Source: Marvania coccoides (Eukaryota > Chlorophyta > Trebouxiophyceae > Chlorellales > Chlorellaceae). From it: a stretch of 64,000 nt of DNA. Where the stretch lies: contig OY978097.1 of assembly GCA_963854735.1 (NCBI GenBank), forward strand, positions 2,356,001 to 2,420,000. Direction: 5' to 3'. Position 1 is the stretch's first letter; each line of letters begins with the position of its first letter. Under the pieces are notes generated by a model, which worked only from the letters and a program-made list of their open reading frames with translations, was not told the origin of the DNA and did no database searches. Below, piece by piece: positions 32,217-42,532 of this stretch. The position numbers and the translations under genes are program-made.

Positions 32217-32796
32217 TCATGATCATGAACAAGATCTTCTCCCCTTTAGATGTGCAAATTGAGGGGTCAGAAAGGTGAGGATCTCGTTAGGAAAAAAAAG
32301 ACTCGTTTGTGAAAAAGTGGTAAACATATACAGAACTCCGCACAGAGACGGCAACAAAGGCCACACAGCAGAGAGGCACATGGAATAGCTCAAAATGGAT
32401 CCCCAAACCCTCGCATTGTGTCAGCAGTCCTACTGGCCTCTAACATATCACACCTCATTATAGCAGCCCCTGCTATGACATGAGCAGAAAACTGCGAGGG
32501 TCATTCAAATCTGCCCCTTGAACACCGGCGCCTTTGTACTGTGGTGCAGTGGTTGGTCCGTTGCAACTCATCCTCCTGCGTCCCTGCTCCCAGCTCTCGG
32601 ATTTTAGGAAAAGTGCACTCAAGAAAATCTTTCCTTTCGTTGGTTGAACGACCTTTCGGAACAACACGAAAAAATGCAAAATATTAAATTATTTTGACAA
32701 TAATCACATGTATCCATGAAAATCATTGCGCAAGATCCAGAGCTCGGTTTACTTGTACGTATAGTTTGAAAAGATTAAAAAAATAAAATTTTAATT
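32217..32796. other. Spacer upstream of the first GH38-like gene
   Basis: No supported gene. A stretch near 32520-32610 is more GC-rich than its surroundings and contains a tRNA A-box-like word, but there is no matching B box or cloverleaf. Confidence 0.4.
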
Positions 32797-35271
32797 ATGG
32801 TAGGAGTCCCCTTTCACAGGGTTGTACTGCTGTCGAGCATTTGCTTTTGGGCGATTTGCAGCGCGGGAAATGTGAAAGTCGACACCATCAAACATGTCCA
32901 CCTCATTTTCAGCAATCACCTCGATATAGGCTTCCATTCAGATCTCCCAGGCGTCCCAGGCACCGATGCTGACGTCATGAGCACCTACTTTCGCGATTTT
33001 TACCCAGCGGCGATCTCCATGGCGCAGCAGCTGCGGGCAAGCGGCTCTGACCGCTACCGCTACCTCACGCACTGCTTCTTGGTGTCACTCTACCTGGACT
33101 GCCCCTCGCAACTAGGCATATACTGTCCAAACCCTGAAGAGGTGGAGGCGTTCGAAGCGGCGGTGAAGCGCGGGGACATCGTGTGGCACGCTCTTCCACA
33201 CAACTTTCAGGCAGAATTTATGGACGCAGACCTTTTAACTGCCGCTGTGCAGCTCGCCCACTCCCTGGACCAGCGGTTCGGGCTGCCGCCCAAGCGGGTG
33301 ATGAGCCAGCGCGACGTGCCAGGGCTCACCCGCGCTGCTGTGCCCATCCTGGCGCAAGCGGGCGTTGCGGCAATCAGCGTCGGCGTGAACAGCGGGTCCG
33401 CCCCTCCTGGGGTGCCCAAGAACACGCCTTTTATTTGGAGAGACGAGGGGACCAACACCCAGCTGCTGGCGTTTTGGCACCCTGGGGGTTATTCAGGCTG
33501 GCCGCTGGTGGACAACGCGGATGAATGCGTGACGGTGAAAGGCTTGCAGCACGCTCTGTGCGCTGCATGGCGGCAAGACAATGCTGGCCCCCACACCGTT
33601 GACGAGGTTACTACCATATACGCTCAAGTCCGCTCCCAGTTTCCCAACGCCACTGTGGTTGCGGCGTCCACCTTTGACGCGTTTCTGACTGAGCTGGAGG
33701 CGGTGGCCCCGCAGCTGGACCTGCCGGTGGTGACGCAGGAGATCGGAGACACCTGGATCTACGGTATCTCTTCTGACCCTGGTAAAGTTGCAGAGTACAA
33801 GGCGCTGCTGCGGTTCCGCCGCAGCGCAAAGGACCGGTGGGATGAACCCGCCTTCCAGCGCTTTACCCGGCTCCTGCTCAAGGTAATACTATCAATACAC
33901 CGTTTTTCTTTCGTGGTAATTTGCACTCAAAACAGCACTGCCTTATACTTTTCACTCGTGCCCTGCACACCTTATTTTTGCATGCAAATAGATTTATTTA
34001 GACATTCAGCCAACATATTTTTTATATCTGCCTTATATTACGACTGCGCGTAGATTCCTGAGCACACCTGGGGCCTGTCGGTGGCGGCGTACCCTGGGGA
34101 CTGGGAGCACTGGAACAATGCAGACCTGAAAGAGGCCCAATCAAGTCTGGAGCGCTTCCGCATTGCGTCTGACGCCTGGATCCGACAGCGCGCGTACAAC
34201 GCCTGGGCCGTACAGGAACTGGGCAACACCGAGGCAGGAAACGCCGCTCGCCGGGTTCTCACCGAGCTAAAGGCCCTGCAGCAGGCGCCATCCCCCCAAG
34301 AGCCTCAGTTCTTGGCCATGACGACCGACGCCAACCTCGAGTTTTCTTCTTCTTCGTGGGAGGTTCGCCTGGACAGCGCTACAGGCGCCATTTCTGGTCT
34401 TGCGTTCAAAGCAGGCAGCACCAGCCTCCGATGCTTGAGCAAAGTCGGCGGCCGCAGGGGTGGCGCTGATTGCAGCGCCCTTGCCCCCCTGAACTGGGCT
34501 TCCCCGCAGGCGCTCATGGCCTCGCTGGTGTACAGCACATACAACGAAGAAAGTTTCAGCGACTTTCTAGCGGACTACCACTACAGTCCGACCCCGTGGT
34601 GGTCCGAGTTTGCAAAGCCTAACGCGAATAAATACGGGGCCACGCGGCGCGATGCCGTCCCTCGGCTGACGAAGGTTTGGCGCAGACACGCCCCCGACGG
34701 CGGCTTGCACGTGGTCACCAAGGCTGTCTTCGAAGCTGATTTAATCAGCGACAAGGGAGCCCCCGAGGCCGTCTACTTCGACATCTCTTCTTCCCCAGGG
34801 TCTGATGCTCTGTACATCGACGTGGTGCTGGAGAACAAGACGCCCACCAGGCTGCCGGAGGCGATGTGGCTGCGGTGGCAGCCTGCTGCGCACGCTGTGG
34901 ATGCCTCATCGTGGGCAATGTCAAAGCTGGGGCAGTGGATCGCTCCGCACGAGGTGATGCGCAACGGCAGCATGTCGCAGCACGCGGTGGACGACCGAGG
35001 CGTGCGCGTGCGCAGCGCTGACGGGGCTTCGTTCCTCAACATTGCGTCGCTGGATGCGCCGCTGGTGAGCCCTGGAGAGCCCAACCCCTTTCCCAACGTG
35101 CGCCACCTCCCTGATATGGAGCACGGCATGAATTTCTGCCTGGTGGACAACACGTGGGGCACCAATTATGTGATGTGGTACCCTTACCAGCCTCAAGACG
35201 CCACTATCCGGTATCGGTTCATTGTCACCGTGGAGGCAGCAGCAGCTGGAGACGCGGTGGCGGAGCAGTAA
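32797..35271 (+). CDS. Secreted GH38-like (DUF5054-type) putative glycosidase, copy A
   Basis: Two exons (32797-33882, 34054-35271) joined in phase 0 give 767 aa. The N-terminus (VVLLSSICFWAICSAG) is a signal peptide. IFSNHLDIGFH resembles the zinc-binding H-x-D strand of GH38 alpha-mannosidases, and SQRDVPGLTRAAVPILAQAG could hold the catalytic Asp. The C-terminal half (from about residue 450) has the beta-rich look of a GH38 C-terminal domain, with PDMEHGMNFCLVDNTWGTNY near the end. The overall match is to the DUF5054 group, whose activity is unassigned as far as I know. A tandem paralogue lies 4 kb downstream, and two segments of the pair are almost identical at DNA level. Several N-x-S/T sites fit a secreted glycoprotein. 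Confidence 0.78.
33047..33532 (+). repeat. Gene-conversion tract 1 (with 36997-37482)
   Basis: 486 bp within exon 1 of the two GH38-like paralogues differ by one base as read by eye (33074 g versus 37024 c, giving Cys versus Ser), including third codon positions. The flanking exon sequence is clearly diverged. This pattern fits recent gene conversion. Confidence 0.85.
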
Positions 35272-35272
35272 G
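34678..35272 (+). repeat. Gene-conversion tract 2 (with 38699-39293)
   Basis: About 595 bp at the 3' end of exon 2, up to one base beyond the stop codon, appear identical between the two GH38-like paralogues. The 3' UTRs and the upstream exon parts diverge sharply. Confidence 0.85.
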
Positions 35273-35723
35273 ACGGTCGTGCAAATTTCGAATTTTTTTG
35301 ATATGTTTTTCAGAGCTTTTCCCCTTCTTCTGAGCTCACTTGATATTTCACGCTTAATGAATATTACACCGACCTGCCTGCAAGTGCATAAATCCAATTA
35401 AACTAAATGAAACATAAAAATAACTTGATTCAATTCAATGGAATGAGCAACAACTAGCTTTCTGGTGGTTTTTTTGCTACTTTAGCATATTAATTTACTT
35501 TAGAATAATTCCTTTTCATATTAGACCAAAAAAGAAACATCCAAACCAGGGGTGAAATCGCCGCTGGTACACCAAGCTGGTTGCACGTCATCAATGACAC
35601 CATAATTTTATCTTGCTCCTTTATTCTTTCATTCAGCACACCGATTCGCATTTATTTTATTGTTAAGGGAGCTCCTCGAGGTCTAGGCGCGTATTTCATC
35701 AACTCAGGCGCTGCTAGACAAAA
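35273..35723. other. Spacer, no gene seen
   Basis: AT-rich sequence between GH38-like copy A and the cupredoxin-like gene. It presumably contains a 3' UTR and a promoter. Confidence 0.5.
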
Positions 35724-36372
35724 ATGGCATTACAAAAGATGTCTGCTTTTATCACCGCGCTCCTGCTGGTGTCCAGCCTGGGTGCTGCCAGTAAGTTTCT
35801 AAGTTGGCATGGAATCAGTTCAATTAGCATTAATGGCGCTTCTCTTAAAAAGTAAAGACTTCATGGCCGCCAGCAGTCCGCTGGTACAAGTCAAGGTCCC
35901 TCTCTTCCCCAAATAACCGCTCCCTTCGCTGTTTCTCTACTGTAGCTGCGTCAACCATGGCCCACACCACCTTCCGCACCCCTGTCCCTATGGTGATGCT
36001 GGAGAACCCCACCGCCAAGACGTCTTGGAACCCCACCACGAGGACGATCAACCTTTGCGTCGACGATGCCATCATGTAAGCATAGTTTGTCATCCCTATA
36101 ATAAACGACGGTGGAGGCAAATAACAATCACCCCGCTTAAAAATAACAGGTTCATGTGGACGCCGCCTCAGCAGGCCAACGCTGTGCTGGTGAATGCGAA
36201 GAAATGGAACACCTGCACCACTGGCAAGACCCTCAAGACGGTCGTCGCTACCACCACTTTCTCCAACAAAGTAGTGCGTTATACCAGCGCTGGCACCAGG
36301 AACTACATTTCCACGGTCGGCAGGCAGTGCAAAAGGGGAATGAAGGTCAAGGTGGTAGTGAACAACTGCTGA
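35724..36372 (+). CDS. Small secreted cupredoxin (phytocyanin)-like protein lacking copper ligands
   Basis: Three exons (35724-35790, 35946-36075, 36150-36372) give 139 aa. MSAFITALLLVSSLGAAS is a signal peptide. The mature protein follows the phytocyanin plan: a W-N-P-T strand, INLCVDDAIMFMWT, a WNTCTTG disulfide Cys, then AGTRNYISTVGRQCKRGMKV, which aligns with the [20 protein letters not shown]-type end of phytocyanins. The ligand positions are changed: Cys of FIC is Ser, His of GHC is Gln, and the first His region (PQQANAV) has no His. The disulfide pair is kept. It should therefore be a copper-free member, as with early-nodulin-like proteins. It sits between the two tandem GH38-like genes. 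The signal-peptide exon ends in phase 1. Confidence 0.7.
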
Positions 36373-36770
36373 GAATTGTATTCATCTTGATATGTGCCGA
36401 TTGCTCTGCTCGTCTATTGAATCAAATGCCTTTCATTAAATTGTTCTCCCGCCGCCGCGCACAATAACAAATATTCGCGTGGGACTGTTTGCTGCGTGCC
36501 ATCCACGCTTGAGTGAGCTGAATTGGATATTTCACATGCACCTCCGCTCCATTGTAATTGATATGTTCTGATGAGCTCAGCTTGAAAATTTTGACTTTGG
36601 TGGGTCGGCGAGGAGGAATTATCTCTCAACTGATTTTTAGGAAACGCTCTTTCGTTTAATGATTTTATTATAAAAAATCCAACTTGCATATGGTATGAGG
36701 GTTCAATACTAGATGGCAGGCTTTGTCCCGAAACAAAAATAGCCAAGATCATATAATTTATTTTTGAAAA
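36373..36770. other. Spacer, no gene seen
   Basis: AT-rich sequence upstream of GH38-like copy B. Nothing specific is recognised. Confidence 0.5.
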
Positions 36771-39292
36771 ATGAGAGAAGTCCTGGCGGGCCTTCTTCTT
36801 GCACTTGCGCTGATCTGCAAGCATGCAGCTGCAACGCAGCAGGTCCACGTCATTTTCTCCAACCACCTTGACATAGGTTTTCACTCGAACTTGCCGGGCG
36901 TCCCAGGCACCGATGCAGCAGTCATTTCCCGCTACTTCCGCGACTACTTCCCTGCCGCGATCAATATGGCACTCCAGGTGCGGGCTGCCGGTGGCCCTGA
37001 CCGCTACCGCTACCTCACGCACTCCTTCTTGGTGTCACTCTACCTGGACTGCCCCTCGCAACTAGGCATATACTGTCCAAACCCTGAAGAGGTGGAGGCG
37101 TTCGAAGCGGCGGTGAAGCGCGGGGACATCGTGTGGCACGCTCTTCCACACAACTTTCAGGCAGAATTTATGGACGCAGACCTTTTAACTGCCGCTGTGC
37201 AGCTCGCCCACTCCCTGGACCAGCGGTTCGGGCTGCCGCCCAAGCGGGTGATGAGCCAGCGCGACGTGCCAGGGCTCACCCGCGCTGCTGTGCCCATCCT
37301 GGCGCAAGCGGGCGTTGCGGCAATCAGCGTCGGCGTGAACAGCGGGTCCGCCCCTCCTGGGGTGCCCAAGAACACGCCTTTTATTTGGAGAGACGAGGGG
37401 ACCAACACCCAGCTGCTGGCGTTTTGGCACCCTGGGGGTTATTCAGGCTGGCCGCTGGTGGACAACGCGGATGAATGCGTGAAAGCGGAAGGGTTTGACC
37501 ACGTCCTATGCGCTGCATGGCGGGGAGATAATGAAGGACCCCACACCTTCGACGAGGTCACTGCCATTTACGCCAAAGTCCGCTCCCAGTTTCCCAACGC
37601 CACTGTGGTGGCGGCGTCCACCTTTGACGCCTTTGTGAAGGCGCTAGAGGCGGTGGCCCCGCAGCTGGACCTGCCGGTGGTGACGCAGGAGATCGGGGAC
37701 ACCTGGATCTATGGTATCGCTTCTGACCCTGGTAAAACTGCCCAATATAAGGCACTGTTGCGGTTTCGGCGGGACTCCCAGGATCGGTGGGATGAACCTG
37801 CGTTCTTGAGATTCACTCGGCTGTTGCTCAAGGTGAGAAAAATTCTAAGCTCTTGAATATTATTAAAAAAATAAAAAAATAAAAAAAAATGCGTGATATT
37901 TTGCCCATGTATTGGTCAATGAACTCGTATTATTTCTTAATTTGACAGAGTCTGCTACGGGGCCTTAGTTGCCCTTTTGTGCGGACTTTAAACCCTGTAA
38001 TGTGTGTATGTATGTAGAATTTGTGAAACTTTGCCGCTCTCTGATAGTTTCAATGCATTTCCTTCCAGATTCCTGAGCACACCTGGGGCACAGACACAAA
38101 AGAAGACCCCGGGGACTTCTCTAGTTGGTCAAATAAAGATTTCCAGGCGGCCCTGGCCGCTGGCAGCCCCACCTTCACAGCGGCAGTTAATTCGTGGAAG
38201 CGGCAGCGAGCCTACATCGAGTGGGCAGTGCAGGAGCTGGGAGATGCACAGTCTGCGGCAGTTCAAGGCGCTCGGAAGGCGCTGCGCGAGGTGCAGCAGC
38301 TGCAGCGCGCTCCTGCCGTGCAGAAGCCTCAATTTGCGGAAGTAGCGGGCCCCCAAAACAGCGATAATGCTGCCCACCTTGAATTTTCTTCCAAAGCATG
38401 GAGCTTGAGCATTGATACGGCCACTGGCGCCATCGCGGGACTGTCTTACCTGCGTCACCGAGGCGCTCGCTTCCTAAATGGCGGAGCAGCTTCACGAGGT
38501 TTGGGATCTTTGAATGCCCTCTCAGCTTCGCTGGTGTACTCCACGTACCAGGAGAGCGACTATGGCGTTATCTGGAAGGAGTACGCGTACCGTCAGCTCC
38601 CTCTGCCGGACTGGTTCCTCAAAGATTTCGGAAAACCCGGCGCTGACGCCGCTGGAGGGGCCAACCGACGGGACGCTGCGCCGCGCTTCGTCAAGGCCTG
38701 GCGCAGACACGCCCCCGACGGCGGCTTGCACGTGGTCACCAAGGCTGTCTTCGAAGCTGATTTAATCAGCGACAAGGGAGCCCCCGAGGCCGTCTACTTC
38801 GACATCTCTTCTTCCCCAGGGTCTGATGCTCTGTACATCGACGTGGTGCTGGAGAACAAGACGCCCACCAGGCTGCCGGAGGCGATGTGGCTGCGGTGGC
38901 AGCCTGCTGCGCACGCTGTGGATGCCTCATCGTGGGCAATGTCAAAGCTGGGGCAGTGGATCGCTCCGCACGAGGTGATGCGCAACGGCAGCATGTCGCA
39001 GCACGCGGTGGACGACCGAGGCGTGCGCGTGCGCAGCGCTGACGGGGCTTCGTTCCTCAACATTGCGTCGCTGGATGCGCCGCTGGTGAGCCCTGGAGAG
39101 CCCAACCCCTTTCCCAACGTGCGCCACCTCCCTGATATGGAGCACGGCATGAATTTCTGCCTGGTGGACAACACGTGGGGCACCAATTATGTGATGTGGT
39201 ACCCTTACCAGCCTCAAGACGCCACTATCCGGTATCGGTTCATTGTCACCGTGGAGGCAGCAGCAGCTGGAGACGCGGTGGCGGAGCAGTAA
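36771..39292 (+). CDS. Secreted GH38-like (DUF5054-type) putative glycosidase, copy B
   Basis: Two exons (36771-37832, 38069-39292) joined in phase 0 give 761 aa. The signal peptide is VLAGLLLALALICKHAAA. The same putative metal and catalytic motifs as in copy A are present (IFSNHLDIGFH; SQRDVPGL). The intron sits at the same codon as in copy A (LLLK | IPEHTWG), which confirms tandem duplication. Copy B differs most in the N-terminus, the segment after the intron, and the middle of exon 2. It is nearly identical to copy A over 36997-37482 and 38699-39293. Its intron (236 nt) contains a copy of the dispersed 56-bp repeat that is absent from the copy A intron. Probable role in secreted glycan processing, by fold resemblance only. 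Confidence 0.78.
37949..38004. repeat. Dispersed 56-bp repeat, copy 2 (intronic)
   Basis: This segment matches 8695-8750 at roughly 90% by eye and lies inside the single intron of GH38-like copy B. It is followed by tgta microsatellite sequence, as is copy 1. Its absence from the copy A intron suggests insertion after the duplication. Confidence 0.65.
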
Positions 39293-39578
39293 GGGGAAGA
39301 ATGGCTCAGAGGCTGCACTTAATGTACTATTTTGACGCCTACACGATTTTGAGTGCAATCATTATTTAAATTTGTTCACTTAAAAACCTTACAATCACAT
39401 TATTTTATTCTTGACGCCACAAAGGCAGCGTGTACCACTATTTATTACCACATTTTTACTCGTTAAGAACATAAAAAGCAGTATCCATCAACACAACTCA
39501 GGTTTCAGAATTCAAAGCTGTTCACCTCTAATTTGAAAACTGCGTATTTATTTTATTTCATTTTTCGATAAATTAGAT

Positions 39579-40484
39579 ATGAACGCGCTTCGCAATCCTC
39601 TGCGGCCAGCAGGAAATGGGCTGCCTCCTATGTTGGGCCCACCTCCTGCATACGATCATCGAAAACTCTTGTTGCCTAGCTCCATAGAATTAATATGCCA
39701 ACGGTGGCCTGCGCTTGCAGATCTGGCAGAGAGTGGTACGAATATTAGTGGCCAAAGTGTCTGTAATGGCTCGATTTTGCCTGCCACCCTCGCTCCACTG
39801 CCAGCTCACAAAAGCTCATTTCCTTGCAGGTACGCTCTTGGCGGTACCCAGGCCAGACAACTACGAGGAGCGAAGGGAAGACGGCTACCAGGAACCCAGG
39901 CTAGTGCTGCTCATCGGCACCGCCCACTTGTCGCAAACCTCAGCAGAGGACGTGCGACGCGTGGTGCTGGCCACCCAGCCGCAAAACGTAGTCGTGGAAG
40001 TGTGCAAGAGTCGGTCAGCGCAGCTTTACAGCAGCTCTTCCGATGAAGAGTCGATCAACAAGAAGGCCCAGAATCCGCTGGCGCTGAGCGGCGGGAGCTT
40101 GTTGGGGTCTTTCCAGCGCAGCATGGAGCTGGGGGGCAGCCGTGCGCTGCTGTTGCGGCTCGTCCTGGGCTCGCTCTCGTCTCGAATGTCGGCACAGCTA
40201 GGGGTCACAAGCGGCGCTGAATTTGCCGCAGCACGCGAAGCAGCGGACGAGATGGGAGCCCAGATCGTGCTGGGGGACCGCCCCATCGAGGTGACGCTGC
40301 GACGGGCGTGGGATGCGCTGTCCTGGGAAGCGCGCTTACAGTTGGCGGCAGAATTAAGCGATGGGATGCGGTCTGCGCAGGGGCCCAGCGGCGCTCTGGC
40401 AACGGCAGACGCGCTGGAGAAGCTGAAAGATGACGATGCAGTCACGTGGATGCTAACTTCGCTGGTAAGAGGGGGGAAATGCTC

Positions 40485-40523
<39 letters not shown>

Positions 40524-40874
40524 TATTATTTTGCTCATCTAATAAATTTCTCCCTTTCATTATGATGCATGTTGCAGGCTGAAAAGTACCCTGCTGCAGT
40601 TGGGCCGCTGGTGCACGAAAGAGATCAGTACTTGGCATGGTCACTTAAACGATCAAAAGCTGTCAACAAGACCGACACAGTGGTGGGCGTGCTGGGGCGG
40701 GGGCACCTCAGAGGGGTATGCTACGCGCTGACGCACGACCAAGAGGGGCTACGCTTCAAAGATCTCGTGGGCAGCCGCAGCGGCAACGCTGCCAGTGCAG
40801 CAAAAAAGTTGGCAATTGAGACAGCAGTGCTGACAGCAGCGTGGGTAGCTTGGACCCAACTAATTCAACAGTGA
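39579..40874 (+). CDS. TraB-domain protein
   Basis: Three exons (39579-39735, 39830-40464, 40578-40874) give 362 aa. TraB/PrgY-family motifs are present: LVLLIGTAHLSQTSAEDVRR at the start of the domain, VVVEVCKSR, IVLGDRPIEVTLRRAW in the middle, ERDQYLAWSLK, and VVGVLGRGHLRGV near the end. Conserved GTAH and E-x-C residues resemble the EreA/TIKI metalloprotease-like fold. A short hydrophobic C-terminal segment (TAVLTAAWVAWTQLI) could be a tail anchor, as in eukaryotic TRABD proteins, which sit in mitochondrial or ER membranes. Intron 2 contains a 37-base T run. The gene converges with U2AF35. Confidence 0.88.
40486..40522 (+). repeat. 37-base poly(T) run in an intron
   Basis: An uninterrupted T run lies about 20 nt after the donor of the second TraB-gene intron and makes up a third of that intron. 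The assembly length may be imprecise. It could be the poly(A) tail of a reverse-inserted retroposed sequence, but no flanking body is visible. Confidence 0.9.
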
Positions 40875-41015
40875 GACACAAAGTTTTCTACATAGTATGG
40901 TGCATTTCATCTTCGCAAATTGCTGCTTTATTTTTCATGCATTCAACGTATAGTACTTTCCCTGCTGCACAACTGCGAGTATTCTTTGTGTAACGGAATG
41001 ATAACGAAGCCTTTG

Positions 41016-42307
41016 TTATTGGGGCGGTGGGAAGGTCCGCATGTTGCCAAGAGGCACCGTGTTGGCCCCACTGCCGCCCGCACCGAACCCTCCGCCTCCG
41101 CCGCCATAATGCTGCTGCGGCATGGGCGGCGGGGGTTGCTGCATGGGAGGAGGAGGGGCGTAACCTCCGTAACCTCCCTGCGGCATGCCAGGCTGCTGCA
41201 TGGGGTAGCCCTCTCCTCCCCCGCCGTACGCTGGGGGTGCTGCCGCCATAGGGTAAGGCTGCATGGGCGGCGCCGTGCCGTACGCCTGCGGAGGAGCTGC
41301 GGCAGGGGCAGCGGGCGCTGCAGGCGCCGTGTCCTGGTTCCACTGCGCGATCCTGGCGCGACGCTCCGCTGAGCCATCTCGCTCCGCCCCGCCCCCTCGG
41401 TAGCTGTCCCTGCCGCCCCGCCGCCCGCGGTCGTAGTCGTCGAAGTCTCTCCTGCCTCGGCGGTCATCGTACCGCCCTCCGCGGTCCCCTCTATCGCCGT
41501 ATCGATCGTTAAACCTCCCTCCGCCGCCGCCACCGCCGCCTGCCCTTGCGCCGTCGTGGAACCGCGTGGACCCGCCCGAGCCGCCTTTGTACCGCCCAAA
41601 CAGCTGCTTCCGCAGGTCCCGCGACACTGGGCGCACGTGCATGAAATTGCAGTAGCCGCCCCGCTTGCAGGTCCCCTCCTCGTACTGCCGGCAGGTGGAC
41701 TCCCGGAAGTCGGTCACGGGGGAAAACTCCACCTGGATGGGCTTCCCCGCGTAGTACCGACCCTGCATGCCCTGCAGCGCCGCCGCCGCGGCCTCCTCCT
41801 CCCTGAATTTGGCATAGACGTTGCCCACCAGGTGGTCGGCCAGGTTGTCGCACACGCACAGGTGCTCCACCTCCCCATACTTGTCCAGCTCCAGAAACAG
41901 GTCTTCGTAAAAGTCCTCGAAGAAGTCCTGCACCTTTTCTGGGTCCACAGGGACCGGGAGGCCGTCTGCGCCCAGCGGGGCGTTGAGCACTGGGTTCATG
42001 TACAGGTTGTGCACCAGCAGGGTAGGGCTGATGGTGGGGCGGTTGTGCAGGCGGGAGCAGCGGTCGCCGTGCCGACAGGCTCTGCAAAATGGAGGGAGGA
42101 GGGAAGAGAAGGGTGATGAGAAGGGCTTGGAAACAGGGATGAAAAAAACGGGGCCGATGTGAAAACACGCGGGGTTTCGCATGCCAAAAAAATTCAGAAC
42201 AATAATATGGGCATTAACAAAGTGAGAACGCACCCTATTTTGAAGTAGAACGGACAGTTCACTCGATCCTTCTCTGTGCCAAAGATGTTGGCCAGATGTT
42301 CAGCCAT
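41016..42307 (-). CDS. U2AF1: Splicing factor U2AF small subunit (U2AF35)
   Basis: Two exons (42234-42307, 41016-42081) joined in phase 2 give 379 aa. The protein starts [20 protein letters not shown], and a first CCCH zinc finger is split by the intron (KIG | [13 protein letters not shown]). A UHM/RRM domain follows with an acidic [15 protein letters not shown] segment, then a second CCCH finger ([19 protein letters not shown]). This subunit recognises the AG at the 3' splice site with U2AF65. The C-terminus is not a typical RS domain: it has Arg/Gly/Asp repeats, then a Pro/Gln/Gly/Tyr-rich tail of about 100 residues. It is head to head with ribosomal protein eL20 (226 bp between starts). 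Confidence 0.95.
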
Positions 42308-42532
42308 GGTGGCGGGTAGCCCTTTGGGGCGATATCAAATGGATAGTGTAGGCGTATTTACTCGTTTATATTTAATTCTCGGACTTAAAATTCGACTTTG
42401 TTTTCATCGCGCTCTTTCTTTTCCGGGGATCGTGGTGGCTGCTCCCTCTCGACGGAATTTTTAGGAGCGGGGCAGGCGCAGCGATCGTCCTCTTCAAATA
42501 GTGGCTTCAGGGGAGCGCGGAGCACAAAAAAT
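42308..42532. promoter_or_regulatory. Shared upstream region of U2AF35 and eL20 genes
   Basis: 225 bp separate the divergent start codons of a splicing factor and a ribosomal protein. A bidirectional promoter is likely from the spacing alone. Confidence 0.5.

Noticed and set aside
32540..32560. tRNA A-box-like word tggtgcagtgg
   Set aside because: No B box follows within tRNA distance and no cloverleaf forms. It might be a tRNA-derived repeat fragment, but nothing else supports this.
33183..37474. Second conserved protein in an alternative frame of both GH38-like genes (identical 113-codon frames)
   Set aside because: The identity follows from the near-identical DNA of the conversion tract and is not independent evidence for translation.
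32797..39292. Horizontal transfer of the GH38-like/cupredoxin cluster from bacteria
   Set aside because: The genes have introns, signal peptides and base composition like their neighbours; nothing in the sequence itself indicates recent transfer.
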